NCBI GenBank assembly: GCA_031261705.1
Contig: JAISJD010000023.1
Span: forward strand, 1-64,000
Direction of reading: 5' to 3'
Length of the DNA stretch: 64,000 nt
Source: Lactobacillales bacterium
GTDB lineage: Bacteria > Bacillota > Bacilli > Lactobacillales > Streptococcaceae
In this document: positions 45,403 to 54,589 of the stretch, piece by piece
Layout: each line of letters starts with the position of its first letter
How positions within the stretch are numbered: position 1 is the first letter of the stretch
Notes under the pieces: model-generated
Databases searched by the model: none
What the model was told of the DNA's origin: nothing
Seen by the model: only the letters and a program-made list of their open reading frames with translations
Position numbers and translations under genes: made by a program

Positions 45403-45555
45403 TGAAATCAATAGAAAAAATTAATTTTTGAAAGATATTAATATTTTTATTCACCACATTAAGCATTTTATTTTGGATAATATCTTTTGCGTATTGTCAA
45501 ATACTTTTATCTTTAGAGAAAGAAGTGAAAATAGCTCTGAACTTGTAGTTTCTAT

Positions 45556-45612
45556 TTAATTTGATTCTTCTTCCTTTAGTAAAGAAAATAATAACAACAA
45601 TGAAAAAGACAT
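45556..45612 (-). CDS. 18-aa peptide frame with llsA-like leader
   Basis: MSFSLLLLFSLLKEEESN follows TTTTACGAGGAGGGTTCTTT. The same TTTTACGAGGAGG precedes llsA. It may be a duplicated translation signal with a decayed peptide, or a leader peptide. Coding is uncertain. Confidence 0.35.
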   Translation of the reverse strand: MSFSLLLLFSLLKEEESN

Positions 45613-45843
45613 AAAGAACCCTCCTCGTAAAATATATTCCGAAGAGGTTTGTTCCCCTTCGTTTACTCTGTCGGACATTGTCCTGATTAGTAATATTAAA
45701 TAACTTGACTCAAAATATTTGAAAGTTGGCATTTGTTCCTGAATAATAGAGATATGGAAATGGTCGATTGGAACACTGCTTATATTTTGTTTCCTAGGAA
45801 CAACTTCATAGTACAATTTTTTTATAAATTTGTGTTTGTCATG

Positions 45844-45915
45844 TCATAAACGGTCGATTTTTTGTCATGAATGGTTAGGCGAGGTCATTCATGACAAAAA
45901 AACGACCGTTTATGA
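45844..45915. repeat. Large 30-bp-arm palindrome
   Basis: TCATAAACGGTCG... and its complement ...CGACCGTTTATGA form 30-bp arms with one mismatch around a 12-bp loop. The arms hold a T6/A7 run and GTCATGAATG. It can make a very stable hairpin. No gene lies within it. Confidence 0.9.
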
Positions 45916-46068
45916 TATTTCGTGCTATTTGTTCTCAATTTTCACTAGAATTAGAATGATAAAGTCATATAAGATGATAAATAATATTAGACATCTTTTT
46001 TTGATGGAATGGTTTATCCTATTAGTCTTTGCTTACAAGTTATTTTTCAAACCAATCATAATATCGTC

Positions 46069-46338
46069 TTAATCTAATTTTTGATACAATTCAATTAATG
46101 GGGAGCGCACAGACTGAAAAATAGTGATTAACTCATTATTGGATTCACAACCCAAAAATCTAGAAGTTGGATTTCCCATCAATTCTTCACTAAGAAAATC
46201 AAGTACCTTCAAACTTTTATCGTATGAACTTAATACATTGATTAATTTTCCAACAATATATTGGTCATCAAACTTAATGTTCTCCTTTCCTTTTTTAGAA
46301 GTGTGCTTCCGTAAAGTCTTCCCTATTTCCTTCTCTAT
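46069..46338 (-). pseudogene. Startless coding-like fragment between rpsI and the lls island
   Basis: About 90 open codons contain protein-like sequence (KENIKFDDQYIVGKLINVLS, then YDKSLKVLDFLSEELMGNP and ESNNELITIFQSVRSPLIELYQ) and end at TAA. No start codon with an SD is present, and the frame begins at the rpsI terminator. I do not recognise it; probably the 3' end of a lost gene. Confidence 0.5.
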
Positions 46339-46340
46339 TC

Positions 46341-46374
46341 AAAAAAAAGAGACACCAATTTCTTGGTACCTCTT
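46341..46374 (-). terminator. Terminator of the rplM-rpsI operon
   Basis: Minus strand AGAGGTACCAA pairs with TTGGTGTCTCT around GAAA and is followed by seven or eight T residues. Confidence 0.88.
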
Positions 46375-46396
46375 GAAACGTTGATATAACAATCTT

Positions 46397-46789
46397 TTAA
46401 CGTTTTGAGAATTGTGAAGCTTTACGGGCTTTCTTAAGACCTGGTTTTTTACGTTCAACCATACGGGCATCACGAGTTAATAGACCAGCGCGTTTAAGAA
46501 CAGCACGGAAATCTGGATCAACTTCTAATAATGCACGAGCAATACCGTGACGGATAGCTCCTGATTGACCAGCATAGCCACCACCAACAACGTTTACGAA
46601 AACATCGTAAGCGCCAGTTGTTTCAGTTACACCAAAAGGTTGGTTGATAACTAAACGTAGGTCAGCATGTGGAATATATTCTTCAACAGATTTGTTGTTT
46701 ACAGTAATTTTACCAGTACCTGGTACTAAACGTACGCGAGCTACTGCATTTTTACGACGGCCTGTGCCTGTGTATTGTACTTGAGCCAA
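46397..46789 (-). CDS. rpsI: Ribosomal protein S9
   Basis: 130-aa small-subunit protein. It has the start [19 protein letters not shown], the [19 protein letters not shown] motif and the invariant C-terminal tail [12 protein letters not shown] that reaches the P-site tRNA. Operon with rplM, 14 bases apart, SD GGAGGAG. Confidence 0.97.
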   Translation of the reverse strand: MAQVQYTGTGRRKNAVARVRLVPGTGKITVNNKSVEEYIPHADLRLVINQPFGVTETTGAYDVFVNVVGGGYAGQSGAIRHGIARALLEVDPDFRAVLKRAGLLTRDARMVERKKPGLKKARKASQFSKR

Positions 46790-46803
46790 TGAATTTCTCC
46801 TCC

Positions 46804-47247
46804 TTAGATTAAGTTAGTGATATCTAAAACTTCTGGTTTTTGTGCTTCATGTTTGTGCTCTGAACCAACGAAAACATTTAATTTAGTTAATTGTTTGCGA
46901 CCTAAAGTTGTCTTTGGAAGCATACCTTTAACTGATGTTTCAATTAAACGTACAGCGTTTTTGTCACGTAATTCACCGGCAGAGATTGATTTCAAACCAC
47001 CTGGGTAGTTTGAGTGACGGTAATAAATCTTGTCACTTGCTTTGTTTCCTGTTAATTTCACTTTGTCCGCATTGATAACGATAACGAAATCGCCTGTATC
47101 AACGTGAGGAGTGAATGTTGGTTTATTTTTACCACGTAGAATAGAAGCAACGACTGCTGATAAGCGTCCTAAAGGAATATCAGTTGCGTCTACTACGTAC
47201 CATTTACGTTCTACTTCGCCAGCTTTGGCCATATATGTTGTACGCAT
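46804..47247 (-). CDS. rplM: Ribosomal protein L13
   Basis: 147-aa large-subunit protein ([57 protein letters not shown]). SD AAAGGAG before the ATG. Preceded by an L13 leader-type hairpin and a good promoter, and co-transcribed with rpsI. Confidence 0.97.
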   Translation of the reverse strand: MRTTYMAKAGEVERKWYVVDATDIPLGRLSAVVASILRGKNKPTFTPHVDTGDFVIVINADKVKLTGNKASDKIYYRHSNYPGGLKSISAGELRDKNAVRLIETSVKGMLPKTTLGRKQLTKLNVFVGSEHKHEAQKPEVLDITNLI

Positions 47248-47281
47248 GTTTTTAAAATCTCCTTTAACTGTGTTTTCAAGT

Positions 47282-47325
47282 GTTTACAATTCATTTTCGG
47301 TTCCGGGGCCTAAAATGGGGTAAAC
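47282..47325 (-). ncRNA. L13 leader-type RNA structure
   Basis: Minus strand: GTTTAC pairs with GTAAAC, with inner CATTTT/AAAATG and a GG-CC core, 35 bases before the rplM start. Position and shape fit the Firmicutes L13 leader, which senses ribosomal protein L13. I did not align it to the Rfam model. Confidence 0.65.
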
Positions 47326-47338
47326 AATACCGCTATCT

Positions 47339-47367
47339 ATAATACTTGCTCTGGGGGAATAAGTCAA
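47339..47367 (-). promoter_or_regulatory. rplM promoter
   Basis: Minus strand TTGACT (47362-47367), 17-bp spacer, TATTAT (47339-47344). Confidence 0.8.
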
Positions 47368-47526
47368 TTAAATTCTATCGAAATTCATTGATTTTCCGCA
47401 AATTCTTTTGCAAACGCCTCGGAGCGTGTCTTTACTTGGGTGTGTCCTAATATCATTTCTCCCCTTTTTTTGATATAATTTTTTCATTCTGTGGAAAGAA
47501 ATTCTGATACAAGGAGATAGATTCAA

Positions 47527-48483
47527 TTGGAAACACAAAGAAAAAAATGGTCGTTAAAACGCAAAATTTTAACGTGGTTCATTAGTATTATTGGGGTAAT
47601 TCTCGTGGTCTTTATCGCTGCTGGCTTCTACTTTTTCCGTATAGCTGAGATACGTGCGGATAAGGATTTCATCAACGACACCCCCATGACCGCCAAAAGT
47701 CCGGTTTATCCAGAGCAACAATTTTTCTTAAAGGCAAAGAAACAAAGCTGGTCACAAACTACAAAAGATGGTTTAAAACTTGATGCTTGGTATTTGCCTA
47801 ACGAAAAGAAATCAAATAAAACGGCAGTCATCGCCCATGGTTTTGCCGGTTCAAAGGAAAAAATGGCAGAATACGGAACCTTATTCTACAATCTTGGTTA
47901 CAATGTCTTAATTCCTGACGACCGCGCGCATGGTGAAAGTGAAGGAAAATTCATTGGCTACGGCTGGCTTGACCGTAAAGATTATATTGGTTGGATTCAA
48001 CAAGTCATTGATAAAAACGGCAAAGACGAAAAAATCGTGATGTTTGGGCTTTCTATGGGGGCAGCAACCACGATGATGACCTCTGGCGAAAAACTTCCAG
48101 AAAACGTGAAAGCTTTCGTGGAGGATTGTGGGTATGATTCTGTATGGAATGAAATCAAGTATCAAGCAAAAGCATTGTATAATCTGCCAGCATTCCCACT
48201 CATTTATGAGGTGTCCGCTATCTCGAAACTTCGTGCGGGATATGATTATAAGGAAGCATCAAGTGTGGCACAGTTGAAGAAAAACAAACGTCCAATGCTC
48301 TTTATCCATGGAGGTGACGATGATTTCGTGCCGACTGAAATGGTTTATAAGAACTGGGAGGCAACGCAAGGTCAAAAAGAATTACTTATCGTGCCCAAAG
48401 CTAAACATGCTGAAAGTTATGCAACAGACAAAGCACTCTATACAAAAACAGTCGGCGACTTTGTCAATAAATGGATTAATTAA
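47527..48483 (+). CDS. Membrane-anchored alpha/beta hydrolase
   Basis: 318 aa with an N-terminal membrane anchor (ILTWFISIIGVILVVFIAAGFYFF) and an external hydrolase domain: AHGFAGSKE, nucleophile GLSMGAAT, acid in IHGGDDDFVP, His in KAKHAESYA. Similar in build to the YqkD/BEM46-type exported hydrolases. A TTG start fits AAGGAGATAG nine bases upstream. Single gene with its own terminator. Substrate unknown. Confidence 0.85.
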   Translation: METQRKKWSLKRKILTWFISIIGVILVVFIAAGFYFFRIAEIRADKDFINDTPMTAKSPVYPEQQFFLKAKKQSWSQTTKDGLKLDAWYLPNEKKSNKTAVIAHGFAGSKEKMAEYGTLFYNLGYNVLIPDDRAHGESEGKFIGYGWLDRKDYIGWIQQVIDKNGKDEKIVMFGLSMGAATTMMTSGEKLPENVKAFVEDCGYDSVWNEIKYQAKALYNLPAFPLIYEVSAISKLRAGYDYKEASSVAQLKKNKRPMLFIHGGDDDFVPTEMVYKNWEATQGQKELLIVPKAKHAESYATDKALYTKTVGDFVNKWIN

Positions 48484-48495
48484 TGAACACACCAG

Positions 48496-48527
48496 AAAGA
48501 GGAACGTTGTTGAACGCTCCTCTTTTT
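48496..48527 (+). terminator. Terminator after membrane hydrolase
   Basis: AGAGGAACGTT pairs with AACGCTCCTCT (one bulge) around GTTG, followed by TTTTT. Confidence 0.88.
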
Positions 48528-48532
48528 CATCT

Positions 48533-48834
48533 CTAAAGTTTCTTTTCTAGCACCACGCAAGACACCCCCTCCTCATAGAATGCCTCGAAAGCAATCTTAT
48601 AGCCTATTTTTCATAGAAAAGGACGAAGAATTTCCCTTCGTCTATCTGTAACCTCCCCGTAGAAACAGACTCTTTCCCGTCATCAATCACAACATAAATC
48701 ATTTCTTCATCGTCAGAAGCATCAAACTCTTCCTCCATCGTAATCGTGCGCTCCACAACAAAAACTTGCATTCGTACATAAAATACTTTCACTCCCTTAA
48801 GTAGAACCGTGCTTCTTTTAAATCTAAAAAACAC
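48533..48834 (-). pseudogene. Broken GNAT acetyltransferase (ElaA/YjcF-like)
   Basis: The N-terminal part VFYVRMQVFVVERTITMEEEFDASDDEE has the VF-xE and EEFD-D signature of this GNAT group, and STGRL is the next strand. It then stops after LFYEK. A second frame directly downstream (GYKIAFEAFYEEGVSCVVLEK) matches the C-terminal end of such enzymes. The acetyl-CoA-binding middle is missing, so an internal deletion plus frame change killed the gene. Confidence 0.7.
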
Positions 48835-48924
48835 AGAAGTATTTTAATGTCACTGATATTTTAGCTTTTCATGCGCTTCACTTCTTGGTGGCAACTGAAT
48901 AGGTAAAATAAAATTTTTCCAATT

Positions 48925-48956
48925 AAAAAAGCCCCACTCCAAAGAGCAAGGACTTC
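48925..48956 (-). terminator. Probable terminator after dps
   Basis: Minus strand AAGTCC pairs (with one G-U) with GGGCTT across a 16-base loop and runs into TTTTTT. Confidence 0.6.
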
Positions 48957-48971
48957 ACTATCTAAATTTTC

Positions 48972-49448
48972 TTAAAATGTTTCTGGATCAATTTCTGGTG
49001 CTTTGCCAAGTTCCGCTTGAAGCATCCAAATAGTCTTTTCAAAATCACCTTTAGAATCTATGAAAATACCATTCGTTACCAAATCGCCTTCTTTTTCAGA
49101 AACTTCAATTCCTTGTTCATATAAATCTGTCATGTAACGGAAAGCTGTCACTAATTCTTCAAAACGTTTTTCAGTTGGCACACCCCAAATCCCTGGTTCA
49201 GCAGAAAGTTTTGAGTTGTCTGCCCATTCACGTAGAGTAGAATAAGGAGAACCATCTAATGTGATTAAGCGTTCAGAAATTTCGTCTAATTGAGCATTTA
49301 CATCTTCCATATATTTATCCATTTTAGGATGTAATTTAAGGAATTGCGGACCACGCATATACCAGTGTGTTTGATGAATCATTGCAGACAATTGACTTAA
49401 ATCTGCTACCGCTTGGTTCAATACTTTTTTAGTTTCTACATATTTCAT
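48972..49448 (-). CDS. dps: Dps/ferritin-like DNA-protecting protein
   Basis: 158-aa iron-storage and peroxide-defence protein. The ferroxidase ligands lie in SAMIHQTHWYMRGPQFLKLHP and MDKYMEDVNAQLDEISERLITLDGSP, as in Dps dodecamers. The ATG (MKYVETKK) follows TAGGAGGAG; the frame stays open upstream without an SD. It carries its own promoter region with a 9-bp inverted repeat. Low-level PerR or stress control is likely but not shown. Confidence 0.93.
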   Translation of the reverse strand: MKYVETKKVLNQAVADLSQLSAMIHQTHWYMRGPQFLKLHPKMDKYMEDVNAQLDEISERLITLDGSPYSTLREWADNSKLSAEPGIWGVPTEKRFEELVTAFRYMTDLYEQGIEVSEKEGDLVTNGIFIDSKGDFEKTIWMLQAELGKAPEIDPETF

Positions 49449-49487
49449 TGTGAAATCTCCTCCTAATCCATTAAACAAAACAAAATT

Positions 49488-49525
49488 AAACAATAACAAC
49501 TTGTAGTTATTTTCTCTTATTGTTT
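49488..49525. promoter_or_regulatory. Inverted repeat upstream of dps
   Basis: AAACAATAA and TTATTGTTT are perfect arms separated by 20 bp that themselves contain AACTTGTAGTT, an interrupted palindrome. The site lies 40-77 bp before the dps start. It does not match the classic Per box. Confidence 0.45.
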
Positions 49526-49637
49526 ACACTATCTGTCTTGTTTAATCTCCTAAATAGTTTTTGTATACTCTCTTAGTGTAGAACTATTCAAACATTTTTG
49601 CCAATAAAAACGACTAAATTTTCATAAAATCGAAAAC

Positions 49638-50372
49638 TTATTTTTTGGTTGTTTTATTTAACTCTTCTTGGGCTTGTTCTCCTGCTTTTTCGGCAATATT
49701 TTTCATGACTTTATTCAAGGTCGCTTGATCTTTTTGTCCTGTCATAAACGAAAGATAGAGATTGCGAATCTTTTCTTCCTGCCCCTCTGCCACAAGCCAC
49801 TGCCCTTTTTGTTCAGAAAATTCGAGAGTGGTTTCAAGCGGTTGCGCCGTACGCAAGGTCGTTTTGATATTTTCTCTAATGCGTTCTTCGATGAGAGCAA
49901 CGACCTTTTCCCGACTGGTCGCCAGCTTTTCATCCTTGACCACTGCTGTCATGACTTCCTTTGTCGTTTTTTCCATGAGACTTTGATAATCCAATCCGTA
50001 CACTTGATAGGTGATTTTTTTCGCTTTCGCCCGAGACCCATCACTCACCAAGGTAACATATTTCGTTTGGTTTTCGCATTGTGTCGTCAATTCTTTTGTC
50101 AGATTTTGAATTGTTTCTTCATCAATCACAACACCCGTCACTGAAAAATCCTTATAAAAATTCTTAGAAATAGCTGTTGTTGCAGTTTTCATCGCCTTGG
50201 ATAAATTTTTTCCGTCCACAAATTCTTCATCAAATTGTTTCGTTTTTGTGTGATACACCAGTTCATTCACAAATAGGGAGCCTGCCTCTTTTGCCTCTAT
50301 GGGAGAACTTTCTCCACAACCAGCCAAGCTCAAGCATAGGAAAGCCACCATTCCTAGAAATATTTTTTTCAT
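49638..50372 (-). CDS. Lipoprotein, DUF5105-like
   Basis: About 244 aa with signal peptide MKKIFLGMVAFLCLSLAGC (lipobox LAGC), so it is anchored outside the membrane. The mature part is helical and Lys/Glu-rich (EAGSLFVNELVYH, KNFYKDFSVTGVV). It resembles the streptococcal/enterococcal DUF5105 lipoproteins of unknown function. Three in-frame ATGs occur; the one giving MKKIF has the best spacing from GGAG. Single gene. Confidence 0.75.
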   Translation of the reverse strand: MKKIFLGMVAFLCLSLAGCGESSPIEAKEAGSLFVNELVYHTKTKQFDEEFVDGKNLSKAMKTATTAISKNFYKDFSVTGVVIDEETIQNLTKELTTQCENQTKYVTLVSDGSRAKAKKITYQVYGLDYQSLMEKTTKEVMTAVVKDEKLATSREKVVALIEERIRENIKTTLRTAQPLETTLEFSEQKGQWLVAEGQEEKIRNLYLSFMTGQKDQATLNKVMKNIAEKAGEQAQEELNKTTKK

Positions 50373-50514
50373 TTTCATCATTCTCCATTAGTTTTCACTT
50401 TGTTTCCTCATAATTTTATTATATAGGATTCATTTCTTTCCTACAAAAATTTTTTCGATTGTTTGATGAAAAAGGCGATATTTTGCGTAATTTATATATA
50501 AGGAGGGAATTTCT

Positions 50515-50937
50515 ATGAATTTTATACAACTAATATTTCTTATTGCTTCGTCACTTCTTTTAAGCTTTTGCGATGTAAAAAGTTTGTCTTACCCTAATTG
50601 GCTTTTATTCATTTTTATTGGTCTTTCACTATTATTACATCCGATTCATTTTTGGGGGTTCGTTGTTTTTGGACTATTGGGGGTGTGTTGCCTGATTTTT
50701 GACATCGGTTTTGGGGAGGGGGATTGTTTCTTGCTTGGTATTTGGTGTTTTTGGTTGAGCATTCACGAGCTTGCTTTAGTCCTTTTTATCGCTTCGGGAA
50801 CCGCTTTACTTTTTCAAGTGGGAATTTTTTTATTCTATCGGCAAATAAAACAACCCCTTCCTTTCATCCCTTTTCTAACAATCGGCTTGATAACAACTAT
50901 CTGCTGTCAAGCGGATTTACTTGATAAAATATTCTAA
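50515..50937 (+). CDS. Prepilin peptidase-like protein (A24), minimal form
   Basis: 140 aa with four to five helices. The two catalytic Asp motifs of type IV prepilin peptidases are present: [11 protein letters not shown] and [10 protein letters not shown] (GxGD). The N-terminal methylase domain of ComC/PilD is absent, so it is about half the usual size, similar to archaeal-type or shortened ComC proteins. SD AAGGAGGG. Its natural substrates would be competence pseudopilins, none of which is encoded here. Located just before rpmF. Confidence 0.75.
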   Translation: MNFIQLIFLIASSLLLSFCDVKSLSYPNWLLFIFIGLSLLLHPIHFWGFVVFGLLGVCCLIFDIGFGEGDCFLLGIWCFWLSIHELALVLFIASGTALLFQVGIFLFYRQIKQPLPFIPFLTIGLITTICCQADLLDKIF

Positions 50938-50995
50938 GCATGGTATGATAATCAAGAATTTTAACGCATTTTTATCGGAAAGAAGGGAATTATTC

Positions 50996-51172
50996 ATGGC
51001 AGTACCAGCTCGTAAAACTTCAAAAGCTAAGAAAAACAAACGTCGTACTCATTATAAATTAACTGCACCTACGATTTCTTTTGACGAATCACTAGGAGAT
51101 TACCGTCGTAGTCACCGTGTTTCATTAAAAGGTTATTACAAAGGTCGTAAAGTTGTCGACACTAAAGACTAA
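50996..51172 (+). CDS. rpmF: Ribosomal protein L32, zinc-free form
   Basis: 58 aa, [20 protein letters not shown]. The usual two CxxC pairs are absent (the loop reads [20 protein letters not shown]), so this is the C-minus form that does not bind zinc. SD AAGAAGGGA. Operon with rpmG. Confidence 0.96.
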   Translation: MAVPARKTSKAKKNKRRTHYKLTAPTISFDESLGDYRRSHRVSLKGYYKGRKVVDTKD

Positions 51173-51191
51173 TTATTAGGAGGAATTATCC

Positions 51192-51341
51192 ATGCGTGTG
51201 AATATCACATTAGAACACAAAGAATCTGGCGAACGTTTATACTTAACTCAAAAAAACAAACGCAACAACCCAGAACGTTTAGAATTACGTAAATATTCTC
51301 CAAAACTTCGTAAACACGTTATTTTTAAGGAAGTTAAATAA
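51192..51341 (+). CDS. rpmG: Ribosomal protein L33, zinc-free form
   Basis: 49 aa, [20 protein letters not shown], ending [11 protein letters not shown]. It has no cysteines, so it is also the zinc-independent version. SD TAGGAGG; 19-nt gap to rpmF. Confidence 0.95.
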   Translation: MRVNITLEHKESGERLYLTQKNKRNNPERLELRKYSPKLRKHVIFKEVK

Positions 51342-51346
51342 TAAAT

Positions 51347-51392
51347 AAAAGCCCGAGAAATCTATTCCTAGAATACATTCTCGAGCTTTTTT
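51347..51392 (+). terminator. Terminator of rpmF-rpmG
   Basis: AAAGCCCGAGAA pairs with TTCTCGAGCTTT across 17 bases, followed by seven T residues. Confidence 0.82.
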
Positions 51393-51401
51393 TGTAGCTC
51401 G

Positions 51402-51435
51402 TCAAAAAAAAGATAAGGATTGCTCCCTATCTTTC
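51402..51435 (-). terminator. Terminator after prkC
   Basis: Minus strand AAAGATA pairs with TATCTTT and runs into eight T residues. Confidence 0.78.
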
Positions 51436-51441
51436 TTTTCA

Positions 51442-53814
51442 TTATTTCACCGCAATAGTTGTATTGCCTGTAACGGTTTGAGTAGTCACAACTTTTCCTG
51501 TGTCTGCTTCTTTTACGGTAACAGTTCCGCTTGTTCCACTTTGAACTGTCACTTTCAGTTTTTCGGTTCTGCCCGCACTTCCCACGCTATATGTGCTATC
51601 CACGCTTCCATTTGCATCACCCACAGTGACGATATAATTTTTATCAGGAGTGACTCCTGCAAAATTCAAGGTTACATAGTAATTGACGGTCGCTGGTTCA
51701 GAAGCTGGATCCTTCCCTTTAGAGAACGTCACAGTGACTGTTGAACCTTTTGGTACTTCGGTTCCTGCAGAAGGACTAAAGCTAATCACATGTCCCGCTT
51801 CGACAGAATCAGAGAAGTTTTCTTTTGATTCAAGTTTTAAGCCGTTAGCATCAAGATAATCTTGTGTTTCTTTTTTAGAATAGCCCATCATGTCACGTAA
51901 AGTAATCTTATCAGACGCTTTACTGACATATAAAATAATCGTTCCGTCAGATAGATTCACCTTTGAACCTCCAGTTGGAGATTGGCGAATCACGGTATCT
52001 GGGTCTACTGTATCATTTACTTCATAGTTTACCTTGATTTGTGACTCTTTGAAGCCTAAACCAACCAGTGCTCGTTGTGCATAACTAAGTGACATGCCAG
52101 TATAATCACCAATTTCTTCTCCATTTGCGCCAGAGCTTACGGTCAATGTAATCTTATCAGACTTTGGATTGACCTCCGCCCCTACTCTTGGTGACTGACT
52201 GATTATTTGCCCTTTTGGCACCTCGTCACTCGTTTCTTCCTTTTTTACGATACGTTTTTTAGTGAAGCCTTTGGAAATTAAATCTTCACTTACCTCCGTA
52301 TAGGTCTGCCCCACGTAATCAGAGAGCTTTAGCTTGGCTGTTCCTTTGCTGATGTAAAGAGTGACTTCTCGATTTTCCTTAACGGTGGTGCCGATTTCAG
52401 GATTTGTCCGCACGACACTTCCCTCTTTCACTTTCGAGTCTTCGACCTCTACCACTTCGCCGACCTTTAATTTTTTACTTTCTAGTTTTTCCGTTGCTTG
52501 CGCCTCGGTCATATTTGCCACATTAGGAACTTTGACATCTGACGGACTTGTTGCGACAAGATAAGCGAAAAAGCCACCCAATAGAGCGAGTAAAACTAAT
52601 GGAATAATCCATCGTTTGCGTTTTTTCTTTTTCATATTCTTCACTAAGCCAAGCTTCGTTGCTTCCTTTAGTGCTTTTTTGACGTAGGAAGTTGGAAAAC
52701 CTAATTCCCGAGCAATTTCTTCCACACTAAAACCCTTATCATATAAATCTGCAATCAAACATTGTTTAACATAGGCAACGGATACGCTCAAATCACGCGC
52801 AATTTTGTCTGGATTCAAACCGGCTTTGTATAAATCGACAATTTTTTCTTCTCGACTTTTTTCTTCCTTGTCCACCTCGTCAGCCGCAGCCGGTGTGATG
52901 GTTGCTTGACGTGGTGGTTGAATTGGAGTAATTGCTTGAGTTTCTTGGTCGTTAATATCGCTAAAGGAGACTCTCGGCTCATTCGCACGTTCTGGAGATA
53001 GCGCAGTTGCTAAATCATCACTCATCGCATCTGAGGACGGATAACGATTCATCGGATCTTTAGCTGTCGCAATCAATGCCACGTTTTCCAAAGCTTGTGG
53101 GACTGCTGGATTTCTTTCCCGAATTGACGGAATTTCTTCTTGGAAATGTTTCAAGGCAATCGTTACCGCAGATTCACCGTCAAACGGCACTTTCCCAGTC
53201 AGTAGCTCATAAAGAATAATCCCCATAGAATAAATATCCGAACGGTTGGTAGCGATACTCCCACGAGCTTGTTCAGGTGATAAATAATGCACCGAGCCAA
53301 GCATCGAGTTTGTTTGTGTAATAGATGTTTCTGTAAAGGCAATCGCAATCCCGAAATCTGTAATTTTCACATTGCCGTCTTCATCCACCAAAATATTTTG
53401 CGGCTTTAAGTCACGGTGAATAATTCTATGCTCATGAGCAAGTTCCGTAGCAGCTAAAATTTGTCGCATAATTTCTACAACACGTTCATTTGAAATCGGG
53501 GAATTTTGTTGAATGTACTTCTTCAAATCCATTCCTTTTACATATTCCATGACTAAGTACTGCATGCCGTTTTCTTCACCGACATCATAGACTGCCACTA
53601 CATTTGGATGAACAAGTTCAGACGCTGCAAGAGCTTCTCGTTGAAAACGACGAATCGCAATTGGGTCATTTTGGAAGTTAAACCGCAACACCTTAATCGC
53701 AACATCACGGTCTAAAATAAGGTCATGCGCTAGAAAAACATTTGCCATGCCGCCACTCCCAAGAGTGCTGAGGATTTTATAGCGACGATTAAAAATCATC
53801 CCAATTTCAATCAT
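51442..53814 (-). CDS. prkC: PASTA Ser/Thr kinase (PrkC/Stk) with tandem HTH insert
   Basis: 790 aa. Kinase domain (about 10-275): GSGGMANVF loop, Lys41, HRDLKPQN with Asp135, DFG at 153-155. Residues about 321-392 hold two helix-turn-helix-like repeats ([20 protein letters not shown], and [20 protein letters not shown]). TM helix at about 402-421, then four PASTA repeats (about 426-700) and a C-terminal beta domain. Senses muropeptides and tunes cell-wall growth. The HTH pair is not a standard part of this family. Overlaps stp by 4 bases. Confidence 0.95.
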   Translation of the reverse strand: MIEIGMIFNRRYKILSTLGSGGMANVFLAHDLILDRDVAIKVLRFNFQNDPIAIRRFQREALAASELVHPNVVAVYDVGEENGMQYLVMEYVKGMDLKKYIQQNSPISNERVVEIMRQILAATELAHEHRIIHRDLKPQNILVDEDGNVKITDFGIAIAFTETSITQTNSMLGSVHYLSPEQARGSIATNRSDIYSMGIILYELLTGKVPFDGESAVTIALKHFQEEIPSIRERNPAVPQALENVALIATAKDPMNRYPSSDAMSDDLATALSPERANEPRVSFSDINDQETQAITPIQPPRQATITPAAADEVDKEEKSREEKIVDLYKAGLNPDKIARDLSVSVAYVKQCLIADLYDKGFSVEEIARELGFPTSYVKKALKEATKLGLVKNMKKKKRKRWIIPLVLLALLGGFFAYLVATSPSDVKVPNVANMTEAQATEKLESKKLKVGEVVEVEDSKVKEGSVVRTNPEIGTTVKENREVTLYISKGTAKLKLSDYVGQTYTEVSEDLISKGFTKKRIVKKEETSDEVPKGQIISQSPRVGAEVNPKSDKITLTVSSGANGEEIGDYTGMSLSYAQRALVGLGFKESQIKVNYEVNDTVDPDTVIRQSPTGGSKVNLSDGTIILYVSKASDKITLRDMMGYSKKETQDYLDANGLKLESKENFSDSVEAGHVISFSPSAGTEVPKGSTVTVTFSKGKDPASEPATVNYYVTLNFAGVTPDKNYIVTVGDANGSVDSTYSVGSAGRTEKLKVTVQSGTSGTVTVKEADTGKVVTTQTVTGNTTIAVK

Positions 53815-54554
53815 TGTTCATCCTCCTCGCCAAAATGTATCAAGAGCACGGTAATATTATCTCGACCACCATTATTATTTGCCTCATCGACTAATTTTTT
53901 TACTTTTTCTTCAAGAGAAATATCTAGTTCTAAAATTTCTAAAATTTTCTCATCGGACACCATATTGGTTAGCCCGTCCGAGTTAATCAATAGATAATCG
54001 CCCGCCAACCAATGCTGATTGGTCACGTCAACCTCTACCAAGCCGGGCATACCGACTGTTCTAGTCAAAACGTTCTTCCGAGGGTGATTAATCGCTTCTT
54101 CTGCAGACAATTCGCCCGCCTTCACCAAATCATTCACTAAAGAGTGATCCTCTGTCAGCTGTAACATACGGTTGCCACGGACAACATAGGCTCTACTATC
54201 GCCAACATGCGCCAAAGTAAAACTATCATCAAAAATTGCCACAGCAACAATTGTTGTCCCCATGCCAAGATAATTTTCATCCTGTTGACCCTTTTCGTAA
54301 ACCTCTTCGTTGATTTCTTGAATTTCCTGAATAAACCATTGCGCCACCTTTTCGGGAATATCAAATTCTGTTTCTTCCCAAGTTGCACCAATCGTTTCAA
54401 CAGTCATCTTGCTGGCAACATCGCCCGCCTTATGTCCGCCCATTCCATCAGCGAGAACCGCCAATGTGCGTCCTGCCTTATTCTTAAAAATTCTTGCGTA
54501 ATCTTGATTGGAATTTCGCTTCAAGCCTACGTCTGATAAATAATTGATTTTCAT
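53811..54554 (-). CDS. stp: PP2C-type Ser/Thr phosphatase (Stp)
   Basis: 247 aa metal-dependent phosphatase that reverses PrkC. Metal-binding Asp motifs [28 protein letters not shown] and [14 protein letters not shown] are intact. Start [10 protein letters not shown] after AAGGTGA. Operon rsmB-stp-prkC. Confidence 0.95.
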   Translation of the reverse strand: MKINYLSDVGLKRNSNQDYARIFKNKAGRTLAVLADGMGGHKAGDVASKMTVETIGATWEETEFDIPEKVAQWFIQEIQEINEEVYEKGQQDENYLGMGTTIVAVAIFDDSFTLAHVGDSRAYVVRGNRMLQLTEDHSLVNDLVKAGELSAEEAINHPRKNVLTRTVGMPGLVEVDVTNQHWLAGDYLLINSDGLTNMVSDEKILEILELDISLEEKVKKLVDEANNNGGRDNITVLLIHFGEEDEQ

Positions 54555-54589
54555 CGCTTCACCTTTTTTCTCCATTCTACCTTCAAAAT

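Noticed and set aside
45556..45816. 86-codon minus-strand frame around the 18-codon peptide
   Set aside because: The N-terminal part has no SD and odd composition; only the last ATG has a strong SD, so I kept just the 18-codon frame.
46124..46384. 86-codon plus-strand frame opposite the coding-like remnant
   Set aside because: It mirrors the minus-strand remnant, lacks an SD and shows no protein-like pattern.
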